Assembly: GCA_002428895.1 (NCBI GenBank)
Contig: DIYC01000091.1
Span: forward strand, 14,824-21,438
Length of the DNA: 6,615 bases
Direction of reading: 5' to 3'
DNA from: Burkholderiales bacterium UBA6064
GTDB taxonomy: Bacteria; Pseudomonadota; Gammaproteobacteria; Burkholderiales; Burkholderiaceae_B
Shown: piece after piece, positions 1-5,955 of the stretch
Layout of the letters: the number at the start of each line of letters is the position of its first letter
Position numbering within the stretch: position 1 is the stretch's first letter
Notes under the pieces: generated by a model
Database searches by the model: none
What the model was told of the DNA's origin: nothing
What the model saw: the letters and a program-made list of their open reading frames with translations, nothing else
Program-made: the position numbers and the translations under genes

Positions 1-617
1 GTTCGTTCTACATCGGACACGCTAATTCCGCGTGCCGCCATCTCTTGGCGATTAAGCCAAATTCGCAGCGCATAATCTTGTCCTCCTCCCAAGCGCACAC
101 GAGCTACCCCATCAAGAGTCGAATATTGTTCAACCAAAAAACGTCTCGCATAGTCAGTCAGTTCGGGGACGCTCATGGTTTCACTAGTTAAATTTCGCCA
201 AATAATGACATCGTCGTTACTGTCCACTTTTTGCACTTCGGGGGGATTCGCTTCTTCAGGCAAATTATCAGCAATACCTGAAACTCGGTCTCGCACATCA
301 TTAGCGGCTGAATCGATGTCGCGTTCTACCGAGAACTCAATGGTGACGGCAGACCTACCGTCTTGCGAAGATGATTCGATTAATTGAATGCCCTCAATGC
401 CTGCGATACGCTCTTCGATGATTTCAGTAATCCGCGTTTCAACAATATTGGCGGGCGCTCCGGGGTAACTAACCTCGACTGTAACAATGGGCGCATTAAT
501 ATCGGGATATTCACGCAATGACAAACGCTCGTAAGCCACTAAGCCAAAAGCAATCAGCAACAGCGAAAGCACGCTGGCAAACACTGGGCGTTTGACTGAG
601 ACATCGGAAAGAATCAT
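1..617 (-). CDS. RND (HAE1-type) efflux pump inner-membrane permease, N-terminal 205 residues (partial)
   Basis: This is the proton-driven inner-membrane pump of a tripartite efflux system, which moves substrates through the adaptor to the outer-membrane channel. Reading from the ATG at 617, the frame stays open to position 1; these 205 codons are about a fifth of a normal RND pump of some 1,000-1,050 residues, so the rest lies outside the window. Visible family marks are the start MILSDVSVKRPVFA, a first membrane helix at about residues 11-30, the REYPDI segment (35-40) followed by VSYPGAPA (49-56), and the porter-domain stretch GGGQDYALRIWL (177-188). The start lies 13 bp after the adaptor stop; the ribosome site is weak (a GAG-like run), but this N-terminus is the one typical of the family. 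Homology is clear. Substrates cannot be told from this part. Confidence 0.95.
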   Translation of the reverse strand, partial: MILSDVSVKRPVFASVLSLLLIAFGLVAYERLSLREYPDINAPIVTVEVSYPGAPANIVETRITEIIEERIAGIEGIQLIESSSQDGRSAVTIEFSVERDIDSAANDVRDRVSGIADNLPEEANPPEVQKVDSNDDVIIWRNLTSETMSVPELTDYARRFLVEQYSTLDGVARVRLGGGQDYALRIWLNRQEMAARGISVSDVER

Positions 618-630
618 GCTATTGGCTCAT

Positions 631-1710
631 TCACTGGGGGTTATTTAACAGTTGCTTCAACGTTTTTTGACCATCATCTTCTGCTTTAATCACCACTGCT
701 CTACCTGGGCCAAGACGCAAAGTGCCATGGGTAACAATTTTTTGACCAACCTCTAGCCCACTGATCACTTCAGCAAATCCTTTTTTCCGTGCACCCAACA
801 TAATTTCAACCCGACTCACTTTGATTGCCTCGGGTTTAGACTCGTCGATCGCATACACAAACAATTTCCGGCCTTGATTCAAAATAGATTCTTCGGGTAT
901 GACCAGTGCTTGACGCACATTATTGTGTAACTCAACACGCATTAGCAAACCTGGTAATAATTTTTTGTCAGGATTTTTAATAAAAGCACGTACAGAAATA
1001 GATCGAGTCATTGGGTCAACGCGACTACTCACACTGAAAATTTCGCCCGAAAATACGTCATTTGGCCAAGCACTAGTTTTAGCGTTGATAACATGACCTT
1101 TTTTAAGCGACGATAAAAAAAGTTCGGGGACCGAAAAATCAAGTTTCATCACACTGTCATCATCGATGGTCGTAATTAACGTACCAGGTTGAGACAATGC
1201 ACCCACGCTAATATTACGCAAACCGACAATACCATCAAAGGGGGCAACAATTTTACGTTGTTTAATTTGCGCCTCGATCGCATTTAACCGCGCTTGTGAA
1301 GTTTGTAACTGCAATTGTTGTGCATCTAGTGCAGCTTGAGAAGCTGCGCCCCGACTTGTTAAAGGCTTTAAACGTTCCACTTGTTTTTTTGCCTCGGCCA
1401 ACTGGGCAAGCTCTTCGGCTTTTAACGCCAATTCTTGACTACTATCCATTTCAACCAAGAGGTCGCCTCGTTGAACACGTTGACCATCAGTAAAATAGAT
1501 ACCAGTAATCATTTCTGTGACTGAGGAAGTAAGCGCCACATTTTGAAACGCCTGCACCGTACCCAAGGCTTCTACTTGATCAACAAATTCTTGTTGTTTT
1601 ACTGTAGTCACAAAAACAGGTACAGGTGCTTGTTGCGCATGGCTTAATTGAGGCTGTACACCACACAAAAACACAAAACAGGTTACAAACCAATAAGACA
1701 TTGTTTTCAA
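631..1710 (-). CDS. RND efflux periplasmic adaptor subunit (membrane fusion protein)
   Basis: This periplasmic adaptor links the RND pump to the outer-membrane factor. With the start chosen here it has 359 residues, normal for the family. A signal peptide runs to about residue 25 (SHA before QQAP). Two lipoyl half-motifs lie near 47-89 and 153-182 (VAPFDGIVG at 155-163), flanking a helical hairpin at about 90-150. At the hairpin tip R113, L117 and S124 match the R-x3-L-x6-S spacing that adaptors of the AcrA/MacA type use to engage TolC-like channels. A beta-barrel and membrane-proximal domain follow. Start choice: the frame opens with a GTG at 1719, but that GTG lies inside AGGTGG (1721-1716). 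The same AGGTGG is 5 nt before a TTG at 1710 and 14 nt before an ATG at 1701, so TTG at 1710 is favoured. The gene is 20 bp from the outer-membrane gene and 13 bp from the pump gene. Confidence 0.93.
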   Translation of the reverse strand: MKTMSYWFVTCFVFLCGVQPQLSHAQQAPVPVFVTTVKQQEFVDQVEALGTVQAFQNVALTSSVTEMITGIYFTDGQRVQRGDLLVEMDSSQELALKAEELAQLAEAKKQVERLKPLTSRGAASQAALDAQQLQLQTSQARLNAIEAQIKQRKIVAPFDGIVGLRNISVGALSQPGTLITTIDDDSVMKLDFSVPELFLSSLKKGHVINAKTSAWPNDVFSGEIFSVSSRVDPMTRSISVRAFIKNPDKKLLPGLLMRVELHNNVRQALVIPEESILNQGRKLFVYAIDESKPEAIKVSRVEIMLGARKKGFAEVISGLEVGQKIVTHGTLRLGPGRAVVIKAEDDGQKTLKQLLNNPQ

Positions 1711-1730
1711 ATTAACCACCTATTCTACGT

Positions 1731-3137
1731 TTAATTGAGCAATTCAGAAGTGTACTCATTCAAATTTAAATTACCGCCAATTGCCCGAATGAGTTGAATG
1801 CGCAGCGCAACCAAATTGAGTTGTTGATTCACGAGATCACGTTCTAAAGCACGTAATTCTTGCAAGGCACTTAGCACGGGCAAATAATCATTCACTCCTT
1901 GAGTGTACAAAACTTCTGTTTCCGCAAAAGTTTCTAGCAGCAAAGTTTTACGAGTTATTAAGCGTTTTATCAATTCACGCTGTTTTTGTTCTTGAACCAG
2001 TGCATTTTCAACCTCTTCAACTGCTTGAAGATACAAACCCGTAAAGCGAGCAAGCTGTTCTTCATAAATGGCTTTATTTTCTGCAATAACAGCTTTACGC
2101 TGCCCCCAATCAAGTAAAGGTTGAACAAAATCGGCCATTAACATTGATAAGGGGCCCACATAATTGCGAGTACGAGTATTCACAAAACTGGCACTCAGAG
2201 AGATTGACGGCAAACGTTCAGCAATGGCCTGAGCAATTTCAGCATCCGCAGCAATCAGCTCGGCCCGAGCAGAAAGTAAATCGGGGCGCTGTAACAGCAA
2301 CTGTGCAGGTACTCCTAGCGAAGGTAATTGATTTGAAAAGTCGAGCGTTTCTTGTTCAGTGATGCGATTTTTTCCGTCAGGAGGAATACCCAACAATACA
2401 TCGAGCCTATTTTCAAAGATTTGATAATCGCTCTCAGCCATTGGAATTAAACTAAAACTGTCTTGAATTCGGCTTTTTTGTTGCAATACCTCGACTTTAG
2501 TGCCAACCCCAGATTCGAAGCGTAATGTCAGCAAATCAAGTAGCTGTTGATCAGTTTGCACTTGTTGATTCAGCAAGACCAACCTATTTTGCGCAGCCAC
2601 CGCACTAAAATAAGTGTTTGCAACTTCGGCACTGAGTAACAACTTGAGTGCATGTATGTCATAGGCACGAGCCAATGCGCGAAATTCTTCAGCTTGCGTG
2701 GCTGCACCGAAGCGGTTTGATAAATCAACTTCCCAACTTAATTCGGCACCTAATGAACTTAGGCTAGATTGAGATTGTCGGCTTTGCCAATTTTTTGACG
2801 CTTCTGCTTCAAATGAAATTTGTGGGAACAGTGCACTGCGTGTTTGTTGTAATAATGCTTGGGACTGCTTAAACCGCGCCACCACCTCAACCACGTTCAA
2901 ATTGTCGCTCAGCGCTTGCTGAATTAAACAATTAAGAGATTCACGATTAAAACTAAGCCACCACTCAGAATTTACTTCCTGTTGATCCTCTAAATTTGCT
3001 GTACCGGCTTGATAAAAATGGGTAATAGGTACAGCGACAGTAGGATTTTGATTAATCGTATAGCTTGCACACCCAGCAACAAAGGCTACACTTGAAACCA
3101 CAAGAAACAGTGGATTAACGAACAATAATTTAAACAT
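1731..3137 (-). CDS. Outer-membrane efflux lipoprotein, TolC superfamily (NodT/OprM type)
   Basis: This is the outer-membrane channel of the tripartite pump, expected to form a trimeric barrel and periplasmic tunnel. It has 468 residues from the ATG at 3137, normal for the family. A lipoprotein signal ends in the lipobox VAGC with the lipidated Cys at 23; Ala follows it, so the protein should be sorted to the outer membrane. Two outer-membrane-efflux repeats span about 57-252 and 275-457. Family marks are EWWLSF (58-63), LFPQIS (103-108), SWEVDLSNR (134-142), LLLQRPDLLSAR (280-291), LPSISLS (309-315), LLDWGQRKA (341-349), GVNDYLPVL (414-422) and AIGG (452-455). A TTG at 3143 in the same frame would add two residues and is better spaced from a weak GTGGG ribosome site; I kept the ATG because MFK gives a standard lipoprotein N-terminus. 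It is the first of the three pump genes and lies 100 bp after the small lipoprotein gene. Confidence 0.94.
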   Translation of the reverse strand: MFKLLFVNPLFLVVSSVAFVAGCASYTINQNPTVAVPITHFYQAGTANLEDQQEVNSEWWLSFNRESLNCLIQQALSDNLNVVEVVARFKQSQALLQQTRSALFPQISFEAEASKNWQSRQSQSSLSSLGAELSWEVDLSNRFGAATQAEEFRALARAYDIHALKLLLSAEVANTYFSAVAAQNRLVLLNQQVQTDQQLLDLLTLRFESGVGTKVEVLQQKSRIQDSFSLIPMAESDYQIFENRLDVLLGIPPDGKNRITEQETLDFSNQLPSLGVPAQLLLQRPDLLSARAELIAADAEIAQAIAERLPSISLSASFVNTRTRNYVGPLSMLMADFVQPLLDWGQRKAVIAENKAIYEEQLARFTGLYLQAVEEVENALVQEQKQRELIKRLITRKTLLLETFAETEVLYTQGVNDYLPVLSALQELRALERDLVNQQLNLVALRIQLIRAIGGNLNLNEYTSELLN

Positions 3138-3237
3138 GCTCAAAGTTTAACCCACAAATAAAAAACGAAAAATAAATACAGCCAAAACTTTCAAACAAAT
3201 TAAGCAACAAGCGCAATAAACCAATGGCTTGGATGAA

Positions 3238-3396
3238 TCAAAATATACAATTTTTAGTGTATTCGGTAGCTTCGTTAATCGACCAATCAGTTTTATTTTT
3301 TTGTTTCATTTGAGTACACCACTCTGGGCTACCTACCGTAGGCGCACAAGCAGACAAAACCAAAATTCCCATCAACAGACCAAACACTTTGAGCAT
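3238..3396 (-). CDS. Small DUF3012-type lipoprotein (52 residues)
   Basis: This short gene is easy to miss. ATG at 3396 to TGA at 3238 encodes 52 residues. The N-terminus is a lipoprotein signal: MLK, a hydrophobic stretch, then LSAC with the lipidated Cys at 17, followed by Ala, which suggests outer-membrane sorting. The mature part (PTVGSPEWCTQMKQ, then KTDWSINEATEYTKNCIF) matches my memory of the DUF3012 family (PF11216): a VGSxxWC motif, a DW..NEA segment and a terminal Cys-Ile-Phe. C27 and C50 could form a disulfide in the periplasm. A good ribosome site, AGGGTG, lies about 4 nt upstream of the ATG. A promoter-like sequence lies 31 bp upstream and the efflux genes follow 100 bp downstream in the same direction. 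The family has no known function and I infer none beyond a cell-envelope location. Confidence 0.88.
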   Translation of the reverse strand: MLKVFGLLMGILVLSACAPTVGSPEWCTQMKQKNKTDWSINEATEYTKNCIF

Positions 3397-3422
3397 GAAA
3401 CACCCTATTCGTTAAAATGAGT

Positions 3423-3451
3423 CTCGATTTTAAACAGTTTCAAAAATCGAG
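3423..3451. promoter_or_regulatory. Inverted repeat overlapping the predicted promoter; candidate operator
   Basis: CTCGATTTT (3423-3431) and AAAATCGAG (3443-3451) are perfect 9-bp inverted arms around an 11-nt centre, which itself holds a smaller AAAC/GTTT inversion. The repeat covers the -10 hexamer and spacer and touches the -35 hexamer of the predicted minus-strand promoter. Neither side is followed by a T-run, so it is not a typical terminator. A dimeric repressor site, as is common in front of efflux operons, is the likeliest reading, but no regulator gene is visible in the window. Confidence 0.5.
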
Positions 3452-3455
3452 GCAA
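3427..3455 (-). promoter_or_regulatory. Predicted sigma70-like promoter for the small lipoprotein and perhaps the efflux operon
   Basis: On the minus strand, TTGCCT (3455-3450, 4 of 6 to TTGACA) and TAAAAT (3432-3427, 5 of 6 to TATAAT) are separated by exactly 17 bp. Transcription would start near 3420, giving a leader of about 24 nt with the AGGGTG ribosome site. This was found by eye; AT-rich DNA gives chance matches. The ideal spacing and short leader to a real gene support it. Confidence 0.5.
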
Positions 3456-3469
3456 TAGCCATTTACTCA

Positions 3470-3479
3470 ACAAATTTGT
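3470..3479. promoter_or_regulatory. Short perfect palindrome in the divergent gap
   Basis: ACAAATTTGT is a perfect 10-bp palindrome. Its centre lies about 20 bp upstream of the -35 hexamer of the predicted lipoprotein/efflux promoter, roughly -54 from the expected transcription start, and about 110 bp before the glyoxalase start. It could be a regulator site. In AT-rich DNA a palindrome of this length can also occur by chance. Confidence 0.25.
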
Positions 3480-3583
3480 CTCAAAATAAAAATGCAAATG
3501 CTTTAAAAGAAAAACCACCCGAAGAATAGAGAATCATCAATAGAGATTTGATACACTAGGCTACCTCAAATGAGAGATGACAC

Positions 3584-4039
3584 ATGAAATTTTTACACAG
3601 CATGCTAAGAATTAGCAATATCGACGATTCACTTCACTTTTTTTGTAATTTACTAGGTTTAAAAGAGATACGACGCTATGACAATGAACAAGGGCGATTT
3701 AGTTTGATTTTCTTGGCGGCTCTCGGTGATGAACATCGCGCGAAAGAAGACAAAGCCCCAATGGTTGAACTAACTTTTAATTGGCCTAATGAAAACGGTG
3801 AGGTTGAGCAATACACCGACGGGCGCAATTTTGGCCACTTGGCATTTGAGGTAGACAACATTTATAGCTTATGTCAGCACCTTAAAAACAATGGTGTTAC
3901 CATTAATCGACCACCACGTGATGGTCGAATGGCGTTTGTTCGTAGCCCCGACAACATTTCAATTGAACTGCTTCAAAAGGGCGAAGCGCTTGCTCAACAA
4001 GAACCTTGGGCCAGCATGGAAAATGCTGGCACCTGGTAA
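3584..4039 (+). CDS. Glyoxalase I-like VOC protein (lactoylglutathione lyase type)
   Basis: This is a cytoplasmic enzyme predicted to isomerise the methylglyoxal-glutathione hemithioacetal to S-lactoylglutathione. Its 151 residues form two beta-alpha-beta-beta-beta modules of the vicinal-oxygen-chelate fold. The expected ligand pattern of E. coli-type GloA is visible: H5 in KFLHSMLRI, E62 in VELTFNW, H85 in GHLAFEV and E128 in SIELLQ. GRMAFVRSPDN (114-124) is the usual stretch before the last ligand. It is about 16 residues longer than E. coli GloA, with a longer loop near 47-60 and a C-terminal tail PWASMENAGTW (141-151) that I recall from related proteobacterial proteins. The ATG at 3584 is preceded by a GAGAG ribosome site 7 nt away. 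It is transcribed alone, divergent from the lipoprotein/efflux genes and convergent with aapP. A VOC enzyme with another substrate remains possible. Confidence 0.88.
   Translation: MKFLHSMLRISNIDDSLHFFCNLLGLKEIRRYDNEQGRFSLIFLAALGDEHRAKEDKAPMVELTFNWPNENGEVEQYTDGRNFGHLAFEVDNIYSLCQHLKNNGVTINRPPRDGRMAFVRSPDNISIELLQKGEALAQQEPWASMENAGTW
4010..4030. repeat. Perfect 8-bp inverted repeat at the glyoxalase 3' end, just past the aapP stop
   Basis: GCCAGCAT (4010-4017) and ATGCTGGC (4023-4030) form a GC-rich 8-bp stem with a 5-nt GGAAA loop on the plus strand. It lies within the last codons of the glyoxalase gene and 22 bp beyond the aapP stop. It may stabilise or end the aapP transcript, but no T-run follows on either strand, so it is not a textbook intrinsic terminator. 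The protein-coding constraint of this tail may also explain it. Confidence 0.45.
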
Positions 4040-4061
4040 TCACTCAGTCAGTTTAGTGATT
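4038..4061. terminator. Weak hairpin across the convergent stop codons; possible bidirectional terminator
   Basis: AATCACT (4038-4044) and AGTGATT (4055-4061) pair over a 10-nt loop, overlapping the stop codons of both the glyoxalase gene and aapP. The stem is only 7 bp and AT-rich. The T content after it on the plus strand (TTTAGAATTTG) is modest and there is none on the minus strand. Its place between convergent genes is the main support. Confidence 0.3.
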
Positions 4062-4817
4062 TAGAATTTGACTTAAAAATAACTTGCTACGTTCATGCTC
4101 TGGGTTATTGAAAAATTCATAGGGTGTGTTTTCTTCAATAATCTGACCGGCATCCATAAAAATAACTCGATCTGCAACGGTTTTTGCAAAACCCATTTCG
4201 TGGGTTACACAAAGCATGGTCATACCATCTTGTGCCAACGAAATCATCACATCGAGCACTTCTTTAATCATTTCAGGGTCGAGCGCAGAAGTGGGTTCGT
4301 CAAATAACATGACATCTGGATTCATGCACAATGATCTAGCAATCGCAACACGTTGCTGTTGACCGCCCGACAATTGACCAGGATACTTCATAGCTTGTTC
4401 AGGAATGCGAACACGCTCAAGAAATTTCATGGCAATATTTTCCGCTTCTTGACGGGGCATTTTTTTAACCCAAATCGGCGCAATCACACAATTTTCTAGA
4501 ACAGTTAAATGCGGAAATAAATTGAAATGCTGAAATACCATGCCAACATCACGTCGCACTGCTTCAACATTTTTAATGTCGTTGGTTAAAGGCACACCTT
4601 TGACAATAATGTCACCTTTTTGATGGCTTTCAAGCCGATTAATACAACGAATCAAAGTTGATTTACCCGAGCCCGAAGGGCCACAAATCACAATCCGTTC
4701 ACCCTTTTTAACTTGCAAATTAACATTTTTGAGCACATGAAATTGCCCGTACCATTTATTCACGTCACGCATTTGAATCATGACTTTTGAGTTGTTAATC
4801 GCTTCTTTGATTTGCAT
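4053..4817 (-). CDS. aapP: General L-amino-acid ABC importer, ATP-binding protein AapP
   Basis: This ATPase powers uptake of polar L-amino acids through AapQM at the inner face of the cytoplasmic membrane. At 254 residues it has normal length. All nucleotide-binding parts are present: A-loop Y23 (KWYG), Walker [10 protein letters not shown] (46-54), Q-loop Q96, signature LSGGQ (149-153), Walker B VMLFDE (169-174), D-loop SALD (177-180) and switch H206 in VTHEMGF. The stretches [27 protein letters not shown] and the C-terminal [12 protein letters not shown] are typical of the AapP/GlnQ group of polar amino-acid importers. The ATG at 4817 follows a GTGGGG run by 5 nt and lies 11 bp after the aapM stop, so the genes are very likely co-transcribed. 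It is the last gene of the operon and is convergent with the glyoxalase gene. The family call is near certain; AapP rather than another GlnQ-like protein rests on the neighbouring AapM and AapQ. Confidence 0.95.
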   Translation of the reverse strand: MQIKEAINNSKVMIQMRDVNKWYGQFHVLKNVNLQVKKGERIVICGPSGSGKSTLIRCINRLESHQKGDIIVKGVPLTNDIKNVEAVRRDVGMVFQHFNLFPHLTVLENCVIAPIWVKKMPRQEAENIAMKFLERVRIPEQAMKYPGQLSGGQQQRVAIARSLCMNPDVMLFDEPTSALDPEMIKEVLDVMISLAQDGMTMLCVTHEMGFAKTVADRVIFMDAGQIIEENTPYEFFNNPEHERSKLFLSQILNH

Positions 4818-4828
4818 CGTAACCCCAC

Positions 4829-5929
4829 TTAAGCTGCTAATGAATGATCTGTTTTTAATTTTTTCTCGAGATGCTGACTATAACGCGACATCAAAAAGCA
4901 AAACAACCAAAATATAAAACCTGCAAAGAAATAGCCTTCAGTTGAAAAGCCAATCCATTCTGGGTCGTTAGTGGCGGCTTGCACAATGGCCAGCAAGTCA
5001 AACAATCCAATAATTAAGACTAACGAAGTGTCTTTAAACAATGCAATAAAGGTATTGACGAGACCAGGTATCATCAACTTTAAGGCTTGTGGCAACACAA
5101 TCAAAGTCATTTTTTTCCAATAACTCAAAGCCAAAGAATCGGCTGCTTCGTATTGGCCTTTAGGTATAGCCTGTAAACCACCACGAACCACCTCTGCAAT
5201 ATAAGCCGATTGGAACATCGTGATACCGATCAGTGCACGCACTAATTTATCGAAGCTCATTTCTTCAGGAAAAAACAAAGGTAACATCACCGAAGCCATA
5301 AATAGCACCGTGATTAAAGGCACGCCGCGCCACACTTCAATAAATACCACTGAAAAAGCACGTACAATTGGCATCTCAGATTGTCGACCCAGAGCCAACA
5401 AAATACCAAACGGCAAAGACGCAGAAATACCAACCACGGCCAAAACCAAAGTTAAACTAAGACCGCCCCATTTATGGGTTTCAACTTCAGTTAAGCCAAA
5501 TGCACCGCCATTGAGCATGTAAAAACTAAAGATAGGAAACAACAACACCGCAAACATTGCCACATATTTTTTTGCAGGCAACTTGGGTGACGCCAACCAA
5601 AGCAATAAGGCTACAAGAACAAAGAAAAGCAAATCAAGTCGCCACGTTTCTTCACTAGGATAAAAGCCATATAAAAATTGATCGATCCGCTGAATAACAA
5701 ATACCCAGCAGGCACCATCAGTACTACAGTCTTGACGTGTTTCTCCTATCCAATGAGCATCTAAAAAAGCCCAATTTAAAACAGGCAATACATAATAAAA
5801 AAAGAGCGCGACAATCACAAGGGTTGCAATTGAATTACCAACTGAATTAAATAAATTTTTTCTAAGCCAACCTAAAACACCTAAAGTGTTTTGAGGTGGC
5901 ACAAGAGTAGGTTGCAAGTCATATTTCAT
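4829..5929 (-). CDS. aapM: General L-amino-acid ABC importer, permease AapM
   Basis: This is one of two inner-membrane permeases that form the amino-acid path. It has 366 residues. An N-terminal helix (about 33-55) and a loop with C68 and C74 (DCSTDGACW) are followed by further helices near 99-113 and 121-139. The C-terminal half is the transport domain typical of the HisM/GlnP group (about 155-352). It contains EVWRGVPLI (198-206) and the ATPase-docking EAA loop EAADSLALS (261-269) followed by [12 protein letters not shown]. The long N-terminal part with the paired cysteines separates AapM from ordinary GlnP permeases of about 220 residues. The glycine usual at the seventh position of the EAA loop is Ala267 here. 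The ATG at 5929 is 26 bp after the aapQ stop; its ribosome site is weak (ACGGTAA). Confidence 0.95.
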   Translation of the reverse strand: MKYDLQPTLVPPQNTLGVLGWLRKNLFNSVGNSIATLVIVALFFYYVLPVLNWAFLDAHWIGETRQDCSTDGACWVFVIQRIDQFLYGFYPSEETWRLDLLFFVLVALLLWLASPKLPAKKYVAMFAVLLFPIFSFYMLNGGAFGLTEVETHKWGGLSLTLVLAVVGISASLPFGILLALGRQSEMPIVRAFSVVFIEVWRGVPLITVLFMASVMLPLFFPEEMSFDKLVRALIGITMFQSAYIAEVVRGGLQAIPKGQYEAADSLALSYWKKMTLIVLPQALKLMIPGLVNTFIALFKDTSLVLIIGLFDLLAIVQAATNDPEWIGFSTEGYFFAGFIFWLFCFLMSRYSQHLEKKLKTDHSLAA

Positions 5930-5955
5930 AATTAATTACCGTAACATCCAATAAA

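Noticed and set aside
175..387. Plus-strand frame opposite the RND pump gene
   Set aside because: The minus-strand frame is an unmistakable RND N-terminus; the plus-strand protein resembles nothing known.
3138..3237. Possible terminator or second promoter between the small lipoprotein and outer-membrane genes
   Set aside because: The only inversion near the start (CCAA/TTGG with a 4-nt loop) is too short, and TTGAAA has no -10 at proper spacing. The T-rich stretches lack a stem, so neither is claimed.
3229..3420. Plus-strand frame of 63 residues across the 3229-3420 region
   Set aside because: It is the reverse shadow of the DUF3012-type lipoprotein gene, which has a lipobox, ribosome site and family motifs; the plus-strand product has none.
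3462..3490. Plus-strand promoter for the glyoxalase gene (TTTACT, 17 bp, AATAAA)
   Set aside because: Both hexamers match only 4 of 6 and would leave a leader of nearly 90 nt. Candidates closer to the gene, such as TACACT, lack a -35; chance matches are expected in this AT-rich gap.
3535..3583. ATCAA/TTGAT and CTCA/TGAG small inversions before the glyoxalase start
   Set aside because: Arms of 4-5 bp are too short to separate from chance in AT-rich DNA.
5220..5522. Plus-strand frame of 100 residues opposite aapM
   Set aside because: It lies fully inside aapM, has no ribosome site of note and has low-complexity composition typical of the antisense of a membrane protein.
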